Part shown: piece by piece, positions 15,874 through 24,022 of the stretch
Layout: each line of letters begins with the position of its first letter
How positions within the stretch are numbered: position 1 is the stretch's first letter
NCBI GenBank assembly: GCA_964247385.1
Contig: CAXTUB010000006.1
Location: 62,001-126,000 of the forward strand
Reading direction: 5' to 3'
DNA: 64,000 nucleotides
DNA from: TMP-86 sp964247385
Lineage (GTDB): Bacteria; Pseudomonadota; Gammaproteobacteria; Steroidobacterales; Steroidobacteraceae
The notes under the pieces: generated by a model
What the model saw: only the letters and a program-made list of their open reading frames with translations
Databases searched by the model: none
Told to the model about the DNA's origin: nothing
Position numbers and translations under genes: made by a program

Positions 15874-17060
15874 GGCGAATCCCGTAGCAGAGTTCGCTGC
15901 AAGATCGGCATGTCCTTGTCGCCGCGCCCGGAAAAACACACGACGATGCGCGCACCGGGATGCTGCTCTGCGTAGCGTTTGGCGCCGACCAGCGCATGCG
16001 CCGTCTCAACCGCCGGCAAAATTCCCTCGAGCCTTGCACACTCAGCCAAAGTCTCGAGCGTCTCGGCATCGCCGGCCGACTCGTAGCGTACTCGGCCGCT
16101 CCGATGCAAGTACGCGTGCTCCGGCCCGACCGCCGGATAATCGAGACCCGCCGACACCGAATGAGTCTCCTGCACCTGACCGTGCGCATCCTGCAATAGC
16201 AATGAATAGGTGCCGTGCAATACACCCGGGGTACCGAACGTGACCGAAGCTGCATTGTCTCCAAGGCCCTCGCCACGTCCGCCGGCTTCGATTCCCACTA
16301 GCTCCACGGAGGCGTCGTCGATGAATGGGTAGAACATGCCGATGGCATTGGAGCCCCCGCCGACGCAGGCAATGCACGCATCGGGCAAGGCACCCGCGAC
16401 CTCTTGTAATTGCGCACGTGCCTCTCTTCCGATGACGGCCTGGAGCTCGCGCACGAGTTGCGGGTAGGGATGCGGACCTACCGCAGAGCCGAGAACGTAA
16501 TAGGTGGATTCGGGATCCGCCACCCAATCGCGCAGCGCTTCGTCGATGGCCGCGCGCAGCGTACGGTCGCCATTCGTGACCGAGATGACCTCGGCACCCA
16601 TCAAGCGCATGCGCCCTACGTTTGGAGCTTGACGCTCCACGTCGACTTCACCCATGTACACCGTGCAAGGCAGGCCGAGCCGCGCCGCGGCCGCCGCGCT
16701 CGCCACCCCGTGTTGACCTGCGCCGGTCTCCGCAACGATGCGCTTGGCGCCGAGCCGCTGGGCAAGCAGCGTTTGACCCAGCGCGTTGTTGATCTTGTGC
16801 GCGCCCGTGTGCGCGAGATCTTCGCGCTTCAGCCAGATCTCGGCATTCCAGCGCTTGCTCAACGCGTGCGCGCGGGTGAGCGCCGTCGGCCTTCCCACCC
16901 ACGACTTGAGCTCGCGCGCGAGCTCGGCTTGGAACTGCACATCGGGCAAGTAACGCTGCATGCCTTCGGTGAGCCGCTCCAGCGCGGGCACCAACGTTTC
17001 CGGTACGTATCGGCCGCCGAATTCGCCGAAGCGTCCGCGCGCATCCGGAAGCGCGCTCAT
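15870..17060 (-). CDS. trpB: Tryptophan synthase beta chain
   Basis: A 396-residue PLP-dependent TrpB, which condenses indole with serine. ATG 17060 (MSALPDARGRFGEFGGRYV) overlaps the trpF stop (ATGA). Motifs are EFGGRYVPETLVPAL, the PLP lysine in REDLAHTGAHKINNALGQ, ETGAGQHGVASA, the phosphate-binding CVGGGSNAIGMFYPF, and the C-terminal FSGRGDKDM. Length equals typical TrpB1. Its stop is embedded in the TTGA junction with trpA, so the two subunits of the alpha2-beta2 complex are translationally coupled. Confidence 0.96.
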   Translation of the reverse strand: MSALPDARGRFGEFGGRYVPETLVPALERLTEGMQRYLPDVQFQAELARELKSWVGRPTALTRAHALSKRWNAEIWLKREDLAHTGAHKINNALGQTLLAQRLGAKRIVAETGAGQHGVASAAAAARLGLPCTVYMGEVDVERQAPNVGRMRLMGAEVISVTNGDRTLRAAIDEALRDWVADPESTYYVLGSAVGPHPYPQLVRELQAVIGREARAQLQEVAGALPDACIACVGGGSNAIGMFYPFIDDASVELVGIEAGGRGEGLGDNAASVTFGTPGVLHGTYSLLLQDAHGQVQETHSVSAGLDYPAVGPEHAYLHRSGRVRYESAGDAETLETLAECARLEGILPAVETAHALVGAKRYAEQHPGARIVVCFSGRGDKDMPILQRTLLRDSP

Positions 17061-17662
17061 GGGGACTCCTCCAACCGCGCGGCGGCAGCGCGCGCCAGGG
17101 CAACGAACTCGGCGATTTTCTCCGGAGATTTGACTCCCAGATCGCTTTCCACACCGGTGCTGACATCCACACCGAACGGCCTGACGGTCTCGATGGCGCG
17201 CGCGACGTTGGCCGCCGACAAACCTCCGGCGAGAATGACTTCGGTTTGACGCGCAAGCTCGGCGGCGCGGCCCCAATCGGCCACTTCGCCAATCCCACTG
17301 ATCGGGCCTTCGAAAATCATGCGCGCAGGCAGCGGGTCGGGAGTCTTGCGGCCGAACCTGATCACGGGCAACACCTTGATGTGCGCTGGAATCTTGAGCT
17401 CGCGCAAATCCTCGACGTCAGTTTGGAAATAATCAGGCTTCAACATCTGGCAGATCTCGTTCACCTTCATCTGTAATGGATGCTGCGCGACCGCGACGCG
17501 CAAAATACCGGGCGGCGCCAGCGCCGCGAGCTGCGACGCCTTGCTCGGCGTCACTTGACGCGGGCTCGGCGCAAAAATGAAACCGATCGCATCGACCTTG
17601 GCCTCGACGGCCGCAGCCACGCCATCCGCATTCGTCAATCCGCAAATCTTGATCCACATCAT
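17057..17662 (-). CDS. trpF: Phosphoribosylanthranilate isomerase
   Basis: A 201-residue TrpF (PRAI), a TIM-barrel enzyme that isomerises N-(5-phosphoribosyl)anthranilate. The N-terminus MMWIKICGLTNADG carries the catalytic Cys in KICGLT. GFIFAPSPRQV, EVILAGGLSAANV and FGVDVSTGVES (catalytic Asp) follow. It begins 76 bp after trpC, the only sizeable gap inside the trp operon, and overlaps trpB by 4 bp. It is a stand-alone enzyme, not fused to TrpC as in enterics. Confidence 0.94.
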   Translation of the reverse strand: MMWIKICGLTNADGVAAAVEAKVDAIGFIFAPSPRQVTPSKASQLAALAPPGILRVAVAQHPLQMKVNEICQMLKPDYFQTDVEDLRELKIPAHIKVLPVIRFGRKTPDPLPARMIFEGPISGIGEVADWGRAAELARQTEVILAGGLSAANVARAIETVRPFGVDVSTGVESDLGVKSPEKIAEFVALARAAAARLEESP

Positions 17663-17738
17663 GGCACTCTATTATCGTGACCCATCAGTCTCTTGAAACC
17701 TGTCAGCGCGCAGCTACGCTTGCGCCGGAGTTGCGAAT

Positions 17739-18557
17739 TCATGAGGCGCGGCCCGCGGCCAACATTTTCGACAGCAGCGCCTGCGGAGTTGCGCTTTCCA
17801 TCAGCGCCGAGCCTACCAAGGCCGCATCGAAACCGAGCTCACGCATTTTTTTCGCATCGTGCGCCGAGCTCACGCCGCTCTCCGCAACCTTGGCCCAGCC
17901 CTCAGGCATGTGAGTCGCGAGCCGCTCGAAATTCGCTGTATCCACTTGCAGCGTCTGCAAGTCACGGCAATTGAGCCCGACCAGCACCTCATTGCGCGAG
18001 AGCTTCAGTGCATCGAGCGCGCGCCGCGCCGAGTCCAGGTCGTGCGCATCGAACGCTTCCAGCAGCACGAACAGTTCTTGCGCGCGCGAGTATTCGAGCA
18101 AGTGCTCGAGCTGCGCGTGATCCAACATGCGCACGATGAGAAGCACGCCGCCCGCGCCCGCGGCGCGGGCCTCATCGATCTGATAGCGATCGATGATGAA
18201 GTCCTTTCGCATGGCGGGTACCCCGTACTCGCGTAGCGCCGTCGCCGCGAGGCGCAGGTGGTCGAGTGAGCCATCGAATCGCGAAGGCTCGGTCAGCACG
18301 GATACCGCGGCCGCGCCGGCCGCCGCATACTGCTCGACCCGATGGAGCCAGTTTTCCGAAGGCTTTGCCAATGCGCCGGCCGCGGGCGATGTGAACTTGA
18401 GCTCGGCGATGACATCGAAGCGCCGGTGGAGCGAGAGCCGCGGCGCACGCGGCGCTGCCTGAGCGCGCACGGTCAGCGCAGCGTCGGACTCGAGGCGCCG
18501 TGCGGCCTCGATACGCTCACGGCTCGATGCCGCCATTACATCGAGAAACCCGCTCAC
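17739..18557 (-). CDS. trpC: Indole-3-glycerol phosphate synthase
   Basis: A 272-residue TrpC, closing the indole ring of indole-3-glycerol phosphate. The start GTG 18557 (VSGFLDVMAASSRERIEAAR) overlaps the trpD stop (GTGA) and gives the usual N-terminus; the longer frame is discounted. The family pattern is present: VIAELKFTSPAAG (catalytic Lys, although the usual K-x-SPSxG reads KFTSPAAG), VSVLTEPSRFDGS, VPAMRKDFIIDRYQI (catalytic Lys), LVGLNCRDLQTL and VAESGVSS. It is separate from TrpF. The slightly atypical SPAAG is worth noting but keeps the phosphate-binding shape. Confidence 0.94.
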   Translation of the reverse strand: MSGFLDVMAASSRERIEAARRLESDAALTVRAQAAPRAPRLSLHRRFDVIAELKFTSPAAGALAKPSENWLHRVEQYAAAGAAAVSVLTEPSRFDGSLDHLRLAATALREYGVPAMRKDFIIDRYQIDEARAAGAGGVLLIVRMLDHAQLEHLLEYSRAQELFVLLEAFDAHDLDSARRALDALKLSRNEVLVGLNCRDLQTLQVDTANFERLATHMPEGWAKVAESGVSSAHDAKKMRELGFDAALVGSALMESATPQALLSKMLAAGRAS

Positions 18558-19609
18558 GGCGCGGCGTGCCCGGTCGCCGCGTCCAGATCGAGAAGCCACC
18601 GCGCGGCTCGACCCGACGCCAACGCCTCACGCGCACGCAAAATCCCTGTTGGAACATCGGGCTCGCGACCTGCGATGTGCAGCGCCATGCCGGCCTGCAG
18701 CGTCAGCGCGTCGGCATGCGCGCCTGCATCGCGGCCCTCGAGCACACCGCGAATGGCCGCGGCATTGAATTCGGCATCGCCGCCCGCCAGCGCACTCGGC
18801 TGCGCGCGCGCAACGCCAAGATCAAGGGGATCGAGCGTGAAATTCCGGACCGCGCCTCCGCCGACGTCAAACACCGTGAACGGCCCCAGGGGTGTGGCCT
18901 CGTCCCAGCCATTGGATCCATGCACCACCCATGCCCGCTCGGTTTCCATGCCGAGCAAGGCCTCGGCGATCAATCGCGCCGCATCGATGTCGTATGCGCC
19001 GATCAAGGCATAACGCGGCGCAGCCGGATTGGTGAGCGGCCCCAACAAGTTGAATGCGGTGCGCAGTTTCAGCGCCTTGCGCACAGAGCCGAGCGCTTGC
19101 ATGGCGCCGTGGTAGTAAGGCGCGAACAAAAATGTAAAGCCAACACGCGTAAAGTAGGTGCCCGCCGCGTGTTCATCGAGCGGCATGGGCAAGCCCAGGC
19201 GCTCGAGCACATCGGCACTGCCGCTGCGGCTGGAGACCGAGCGATTGCCGTGTTTGATCACCGGCAAGCCGCATGCCGCCGTCAAAAGCGCAGCCCCGGT
19301 TGATAAGTTGAGGCTGCTCGAGGCATCGCCTCCCGTACCCACGAGATCAATGGCATCCGCGCGAGCTGGAAGCCGCGGCGCTTTCGCGAGCGAGCGCATG
19401 GCTTGCGCCAAGCCGCGCAGCTCGGTAGCAGTCACCCCTTTCGCGCGTAAGGCGATAAGCAGCGCACCGCCCAGCGCGGCAGGCAGTGCGCTATTTGCGA
19501 GCATTCGCAATAAATCTTCGGCCTCGATAACGTCGAGATCCCGCCGCGCCAGCAGCGCTTCGAGCATGGCATGTGGTGGTGACTCGCTGGAGCGCATCAG
19601 TTGGTTCAC
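18554..19609 (-). CDS. trpD: Anthranilate phosphoribosyltransferase
   Basis: A 351-residue TrpD, which transfers phosphoribosyl from PRPP to anthranilate. Family motifs are DLVGTGGDASSSLNLSTGAA (PRPP/Mg site), PVIKHGNRSVSSRSGSADVLE (anthranilate site and KHGNR), TFLFAPYYHGAM, FNLLGPLTNP and GSNGWDEATP. It overlaps trpG at one end and trpC at the other, each by 4 bp. The length is at the upper end for the family because of a short N-terminal extension before the helical domain. Confidence 0.94.
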   Translation of the reverse strand: MNQLMRSSESPPHAMLEALLARRDLDVIEAEDLLRMLANSALPAALGGALLIALRAKGVTATELRGLAQAMRSLAKAPRLPARADAIDLVGTGGDASSSLNLSTGAALLTAACGLPVIKHGNRSVSSRSGSADVLERLGLPMPLDEHAAGTYFTRVGFTFLFAPYYHGAMQALGSVRKALKLRTAFNLLGPLTNPAAPRYALIGAYDIDAARLIAEALLGMETERAWVVHGSNGWDEATPLGPFTVFDVGGGAVRNFTLDPLDLGVARAQPSALAGGDAEFNAAAIRGVLEGRDAGAHADALTLQAGMALHIAGREPDVPTGILRAREALASGRAARWLLDLDAATGHAAP

Positions 19610-20217
19610 GCGCCCTCCGAGATGCCGGCACGGCGCGCCGTGTTCTCAAATTTTAAAAAATTCGCCATGAGCGCCGGGCCGTCCGGTGTCAGCACGCTTT
19701 CGGGATGAAACTGCACGCCTTCCACGCTCCGCTCGCGGTGGCGAACCCCCATGATTTCGCCTTCCGGCGTGCGTGCGCTGACTTCGAGCACCGAAGGGAT
19801 CGACTCCGGCTCGGCAATCAGCGAATGATAGCGGCCGGCCTGTACGGGCTGCGGAAGCCCTGCAAACACGCCGCGCCCATCGTGCGTCACCATCGAAGTC
19901 TTGCCGTGCATCAGGCGCGGAGCGCGGACCACGCGGCCGCCGTATACCTCCACCAGCGCTTGGTGGCCGAGGCACACGCCGAGCACCGGCACATGGCCTG
20001 CGAACGCGCGAATCATGTCCATGGAAACGCCGGCGTCTGCGGGAGTGCCGGGTCCCGGCGAGATCACCACGTGGGTCGGCTGCAACGACCGGGCGCTGGG
20101 CACATCGATGGCATCGTTCCGATAGACATCCACGCGCGCACCGAGCACGAGAAATGCCTGCACCAAGTTGTAGGTAAAGGAGTCATAGTTATCGATGAGC
20201 AGAATTCGCGGCGTCAT
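19606..20217 (-). CDS. trpG: Anthranilate synthase glutamine amidotransferase component
   Basis: A 203-residue class I glutamine amidotransferase that supplies ammonia to TrpE. It starts ILLIDNYDSFTYNLVQ. The oxyanion segment is VISPGPGTPADAG, the nucleophile Cys is in VLGVCLGHQALVE, and the His-Glu pair is in VEGVQFHPESVLT. It may double as PabA for folate synthesis, since no second copy is visible, but it is embedded in the trp operon between trpE and trpD with 4-bp overlaps on both sides. Confidence 0.93.
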   Translation of the reverse strand: MTPRILLIDNYDSFTYNLVQAFLVLGARVDVYRNDAIDVPSARSLQPTHVVISPGPGTPADAGVSMDMIRAFAGHVPVLGVCLGHQALVEVYGGRVVRAPRLMHGKTSMVTHDGRGVFAGLPQPVQAGRYHSLIAEPESIPSVLEVSARTPEGEIMGVRHRERSVEGVQFHPESVLTPDGPALMANFLKFENTARRAGISEGA

Positions 20218-21599
20218 AGCCCTTCCGCTGCGATCTGCAAGGCCCGCCGCAACACCGCGCTTTTCGCGATGACTTCCTGATACTCCGCCTGCGCACGGCT
20301 ATCCGCCACGATGCCGCCGCCCGCTTGATAGCTATACTCATCGCCGCGAAATACGAGCGTGCGAATGGTGATGGCTTGATCCATGTCGCCCTGCCGGCCG
20401 AAGTAGCCCACGGTACCGCCATAAAGGCCGCGGCCGACCGGCTCGATCTCATCAATGAGTTGCATGGCGCGCACTTTCGGTGCGCCCACCAGCGTGCCGG
20501 CGGGGAACGCTGCGGCGAATAGATCGAACGCATCGAAATCCTTCGAAAGTCTTCCCGCCACTCCGCTGACCAGGTGCATGACATGGCTGTATCGCTCGAC
20601 GATGCGGTATGGCGCGACGTGCACCGAGCCCGCCGCGGCGACGCGGCCCAGATCATTGCGCGCCAGATCGACCAGCATCACATGCTCGGAATTTTCCTTC
20701 GCATCGTGCAACAGCTCGCGCTCGAGCGCGGCGTCCTCCTGCGCATCCGCGCCGCGCGGACGCGAGCCCGCGATCGGCCGCAGCTGCGCATGGCCGGCGT
20801 TGAGCTTGACCAGCGCCTCGGGTGAAGTGCCCACCACGGTGAGCTCGCCGAGCTCACAGAAAAACATGTAGGGCGATGGATTCAGCAAACGCAGCGCCCG
20901 GTACACTTCGAACGGCGACAATGAGTGACGGCCATCGAACCGGGATGACAACACCAGTTGATACACATCGCCCGCGGCGATGTGCGCTTGCGCTCGAGCC
21001 ACTCCGTTCGCATGCTGAGGCTCGCTCATGGAAGGCTTTGCCACCGCGAAGCTGCCGGTGAGCTGCACCGCGGGAATGGCGCCGCGCAAAGCTCGGATGA
21101 CTTCACGCCGCAAGCTCTGCCGCTCATCTTCTGCGCCGTCATGCAGCAGCGCGACACCCCGCGTCAAATGATCGAACACGAGCAGCGAGCGGGGCGCGAG
21201 ATAATGTGCCAGCGGCGTGTGCGATTGCGCCGGCGAGCGCGCCGGCAAGCGCTCGAAAAATCGCACGGCATCATAGGCGGTGTAGCCCACCAACCCGCCC
21301 GATAACGGGACGCCGGCAATCTGCGGCAACGGGCGCGGCGCGCGCGCAAGGGCCGCTCGCAACGCATCGAGAAATTGCTGACGGCTCGTAGGGAGCGGTG
21401 CGGCCGCGCCATCGACGTGCATGCCTTGAGCATCGATCCGTACGTCCAGCGCCTCGCCGAAACCCAAGAATGAATAGCGGCCGAGCCGCTCGCCACCCTC
21501 TACGCTCTCCAATAGGAAGCGCGGCTTGAACGGCTGCAGCTTGAGATACGCCGAAACCGGCGTATCGAGATCTGCAGCGATGTCGAACGGTGTTTTCAT
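20214..21599 (-). CDS. trpE: Anthranilate synthase component I
   Basis: A 461-residue TrpE, which makes anthranilate from chorismate. ATG 21599 (MKTPFDIAADLDTPVSAYLK) is chosen; the upstream in-frame ATG at 21617 lies inside the attenuator stem. The feedback site for tryptophan is visible as FLLESVEGGERLGRYSFLG (LLES). The catalytic half contains PIAGSRPRGAD, DLARNDLGRVA, HLVSGVAGRL, FPAGTLVGAPK and the terminal YQAGGGIVADS motif. No convincing Shine-Dalgarno lies before the start, because the terminator T-run ends 5 bases upstream. Expression is predicted to be controlled by the leader attenuator. Confidence 0.95.
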   Translation of the reverse strand: MKTPFDIAADLDTPVSAYLKLQPFKPRFLLESVEGGERLGRYSFLGFGEALDVRIDAQGMHVDGAAAPLPTSRQQFLDALRAALARAPRPLPQIAGVPLSGGLVGYTAYDAVRFFERLPARSPAQSHTPLAHYLAPRSLLVFDHLTRGVALLHDGAEDERQSLRREVIRALRGAIPAVQLTGSFAVAKPSMSEPQHANGVARAQAHIAAGDVYQLVLSSRFDGRHSLSPFEVYRALRLLNPSPYMFFCELGELTVVGTSPEALVKLNAGHAQLRPIAGSRPRGADAQEDAALERELLHDAKENSEHVMLVDLARNDLGRVAAAGSVHVAPYRIVERYSHVMHLVSGVAGRLSKDFDAFDLFAAAFPAGTLVGAPKVRAMQLIDEIEPVGRGLYGGTVGYFGRQGDMDQAITIRTLVFRGDEYSYQAGGGIVADSRAQAEYQEVIAKSAVLRRALQIAAEGL

Positions 21600-21604
21600 A
21601 GGCC

Positions 21605-21640
21605 AAAAAAAACCCATCGTCCGCTTGATTCGGAGATGGG
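21605..21640 (-). terminator. trp attenuator terminator (arms 3:4)
   Basis: On the minus strand, CCCATC-TCCG, a 7-base loop, then CGGA-C-GATGGG form a ten-pair stem with one bulged C, followed immediately by eight T. It ends 5 bases before the trpE ATG. The 5' arm can alternatively pair with the upstream antiterminator arm at 21679-21686. Confidence 0.85.
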
Positions 21641-21665
21641 CCGTTGCTACCTGCTCGATGCGAAC

Positions 21666-21785
21666 TTAAGCCGCCGGCGCCCTCTCGGTAAGGAAAGGAC
21701 GCCACGACGCCGCGGCCGGGACATCGCGCGCCGGGGAAGGCTTGCTCACCACCGACCGCGCAGAAAAGTCATGTGCCGCTGACAT
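21666..21785 (-). CDS. trpL: Putative trp operon leader peptide
   Basis: A 39-codon open frame from ATG 21785 to TAA 21668-21666, with one Trp codon (codon 28, 21704-21702). That TGG overlaps the first bases of hairpin arm 1, GGCGTCCTTTC (21703-21693). Arm 1 pairs, with two G-U wobbles, with arm 2, GAGAGGGCGCC (21686-21676). Arm 2 can instead pair with arm 3 of the terminator. Stalling at the Trp codon would mask arm 1 and free arm 2 as antiterminator. The ATG lies about 8 bases after the -10, so the message may be leaderless. An 8-codon alternative (21772-21746, MTFLRGRW) fits the hairpins less well. Confidence 0.6.
   Translation of the reverse strand: MSAAHDFSARSVVSKPSPARDVPAAASWRPFLTERAPAA
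21676..21703 (-). promoter_or_regulatory. trp attenuator arms 1 and 2 (anti-antiterminator hairpin)
   Basis: Arm 1 (21703-21693) and arm 2 (21686-21676) form an 11-pair hairpin with a 6-base loop. Arm 2 bases 21686-21679 (GAGAGGGC) also complement 21641-21633 (GCCC-A-TCTC) with one bulged A, giving the competing antiterminator. Confidence 0.65.
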
Positions 21786-21792
21786 GCGCCCG

Positions 21793-21815
21793 AGTATATC
21801 GACAAGTCAGGTCGA
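21793..21815 (-). promoter_or_regulatory. trp operon promoter with inverted repeat
   Basis: On the minus strand TATACT (21798-21793) is a good -10. A matching -35 is not obvious. Directly upstream is a perfect inverted repeat, TCGAC-N7-GTCGA (21815-21799), in the spacer, which could be an operator. The promoter lies inside the 3' end of the upstream gene. Confidence 0.5.
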
Positions 21816-22133
21816 CGCGAGAGTTTTCTTGTGCCGCCGCGCCAACTCGAGGAAGCGCGGCGTCATTCCCACGTCCTCATATACGGGGTCGCCCTGCTCA
21901 TCTTGCGAGATCACCTGGACACCCCGCTCATACGGCATGGCGCTTTCGATCTCATCGAGCGCCGCATGCAGCAAATCCGTGATGAGATGCTCGGGCGTTT
22001 GACCCGGAAACAAGTCCGCCAATGCATGGATGCGCGCCGCGTCGCCGAGCGGAAGCCGCACGGAGTACGCAGCTCGAGTTTTCGGCGGGCCGGCTTTCTT
22101 CTTCCAGCCTTCGAGCAGTGCTTTAAACTTCAT
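21807..22133 (-). CDS. Conserved hypothetical protein (sometimes labelled 'pilin assembly/type 1 pili tip')
   Basis: A 108-residue soluble protein starting MKFKALLEGWKKKAG, with a middle segment YSVRLPLGDAARIHALADLF, a helical region LITDLLHAALDEIESAMPY, and a strand motif DEQGDPVYEDVGMTPRFLEL. I recall related small proteins in pseudomonads carrying misleading pilus labels; the true function is not known. It lies upstream of the trp leader in the same direction, and its stop codon sits inside the trp promoter region, so read-through into trp is possible. It is divergent from the ABC transporter gene (39 bp apart). Confidence 0.65.
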   Translation of the reverse strand: MKFKALLEGWKKKAGPPKTRAAYSVRLPLGDAARIHALADLFPGQTPEHLITDLLHAALDEIESAMPYERGVQVISQDEQGDPVYEDVGMTPRFLELARRHKKTLAST

Positions 22134-22172
22134 GGCCGATTATAGACGTGCGCCTACCCTGACGAGCCATCC

Positions 22173-23993
22173 ATGAGAACCCCCGCCGCGGCGCGGGCAC
22201 CGCTTGCCGACACGACCGGCGTGCGCGGCTTTGCCGGCGTGTTCGACTATAGCCGGCGTGCCCTCGCGCTCGTGTGGACGACTCACCGCGCGCTGAGTCT
22301 CGCGCTCGCCGCTTTCACGCTGATCGCGGGCGTTTTGCCGGCCGCTGTCGCGTTCGTCGGCGCACTCATCGTGGATGCCGTCGTGCAGCGCCACCTCGAG
22401 CAAGTACTCTGGTTCGTCGGCATCGAAGCGCTGCTCATGGCAAGCATCGCGTTCTCGCAGCGTGCGCTGTCGCTTGCGCAAAACCTGCTGCGCGCGCAAC
22501 TGGGTCAGCGAGTGAACGTGATGATTCTCGAAAAGGCGCTCACGCTCGATCTCACCCAATTCGAGGACTCCGAGTTCTACGACAAGCTGGCGCGCGCGAG
22601 GCGTGAGGCCTCGAGCCGCCCACTGAGCCTGGTCATGCGCACCTTCAGCGTATTGCAGAACCTCGTATCGCTCGTCTCCATCGGCATCCTGCTGGTGCGC
22701 TTCTCGCCCTGGGCGGTGGCATTGCTGGTATGTGCAGGCCTGCCCGCTTTTCTCGCCGAAGCGAAGTTTTCCGGCGCCGCCTTCAAACTCATGCGCTGGC
22801 GCGCGCCCGAGTCGCGCATGCAGCTGTACCTGGAATCGGTGCTGGCGCGCGAGGACCACGCCAAGGAAGTGAAATTGTTCGAGCTCGGTGCGCCGCTGCT
22901 GGTGCGGTACCGAGACATTTTCGCGCGCTTGTATGCCGATGACCGTAAGCTCGCCATTCGGCGCGACGCGTGGGGCTTGGGTCTCGGCCTCATCGGCACG
23001 CTGGCTCTCTACGCGGGCTATGCCTGGATTGCGGTGCGCACCGTGCAAGGCGCCATGTCGCTTGGACAAATGACCATGTACTTGACTCTCCTGCGGCAGG
23101 GTCAGTCGGCGGTGACCGCGGCGTTGAATGCGATTGGCGGTATGTATGAAGACAATTTATATCTGTCGAACTTGTATGAATATCTGGAGCAGCCCGTGCC
23201 GGTGCGCGCGGGCGCCATCACCACGGGCGCCGAGCCGGGCGATGGCATTCGCTTCGAGCAGGTGGGGTTCACTTATCCGGGCGAGACTGCGCCCGCTCTC
23301 ATCGACATCGACTTGCACATACGCCCCGGGGAGAGCATCGCGCTGGTCGGTGAGAATGGCTCCGGCAAGACCACACTCATCAAGTTGCTGACCCGTCTGT
23401 ACTCGCCCACGAGCGGCCGCATTTTGCTCGATGGGGTGGATCTGGCGGAGTGGGACGAGACTACGCTGCGCCGTCGAACCGGAGTCATATTTCAGGACTT
23501 TGCCCGGTATCAGATGATCGTGGGTCAAAACATCGGCGCGGGCGATGTGCGCGCCTTCGACGACGAGGCGCGCTGGCAGAGCGCCGCGCAGCAGGGGCTT
23601 GCGGCTGGCTTCGTCGATGAGTTGCCGCAGCGATATCACACACAGCTCGGCAAGTGGTTCAAAGACGGGCGCGAGCTGTCCGGTGGGCAATGGCAAAAGA
23701 TTGCCTTGGCCAGAGCCTTCATGCGCTCCGACGCCGACATTCTCGTGCTCGATGAGCCGACTGCCGCCATTGACGCCGGCGCCGAGGCCCAAGTTTTCGA
23801 GCACTTTCGCGAGCTCACGCGTAATCGAATCGCCATCGTCATCTCGCATCGGTTTTCCACGGTGCGGGTGGCCGATCAAATTCTCGTGCTCGAGCAAGGC
23901 CGCATCGTGGAGCGCGGCAGTCATGATTCCCTCATGGCCGCCGGCGGACGCTATGCGCAACTCTTCACGCTGCAAGCGCGCGGCTATCGCTGA
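22173..23993 (+). CDS. ABC transporter, fused permease and ATP-binding protein
   Basis: A 606-residue half-transporter (ABCB-type). The membrane domain (about 25-330) has helices such as LSLALAAFTLIAGVLPAAVA and GLGLGLIGTLALYAGYAWI. The nucleotide-binding domain (about 350-590) has Walker A GENGSGKTT, Q-loop GVIFQDFARYQ, signature ELSGGQWQKIALARAF, Walker B ILVLDEPTAAID and the H-loop VISHRF. This arrangement occurs in exporters of lipids, peptides and drugs. No periplasmic partner, peptidase C39 domain or precursor gene is nearby, so the substrate is unknown. It would function as a homodimer. Confidence 0.88.
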   Translation: MRTPAAARAPLADTTGVRGFAGVFDYSRRALALVWTTHRALSLALAAFTLIAGVLPAAVAFVGALIVDAVVQRHLEQVLWFVGIEALLMASIAFSQRALSLAQNLLRAQLGQRVNVMILEKALTLDLTQFEDSEFYDKLARARREASSRPLSLVMRTFSVLQNLVSLVSIGILLVRFSPWAVALLVCAGLPAFLAEAKFSGAAFKLMRWRAPESRMQLYLESVLAREDHAKEVKLFELGAPLLVRYRDIFARLYADDRKLAIRRDAWGLGLGLIGTLALYAGYAWIAVRTVQGAMSLGQMTMYLTLLRQGQSAVTAALNAIGGMYEDNLYLSNLYEYLEQPVPVRAGAITTGAEPGDGIRFEQVGFTYPGETAPALIDIDLHIRPGESIALVGENGSGKTTLIKLLTRLYSPTSGRILLDGVDLAEWDETTLRRRTGVIFQDFARYQMIVGQNIGAGDVRAFDDEARWQSAAQQGLAAGFVDELPQRYHTQLGKWFKDGRELSGGQWQKIALARAFMRSDADILVLDEPTAAIDAGAEAQVFEHFRELTRNRIAIVISHRFSTVRVADQILVLEQGRIVERGSHDSLMAAGGRYAQLFTLQARGYR

Positions 23994-24022
23994 CCCGCTT
24001 TCGCGCCCCACCCGGAGCACAC

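Noticed and set aside
21706..21840. Tryptophan repressor (TrpR) operator at the trp promoter
   Set aside because: The TCGAC-N7-GTCGA inverted repeat is present, but it lacks the CTAG-type core of TrpR sites, so no TrpR claim is made.
22140..23069. 309-aa minus-strand frame
   Set aside because: Antisense shadow of the ABC transporter gene, rich in Arg/His/Glu with no family resemblance.
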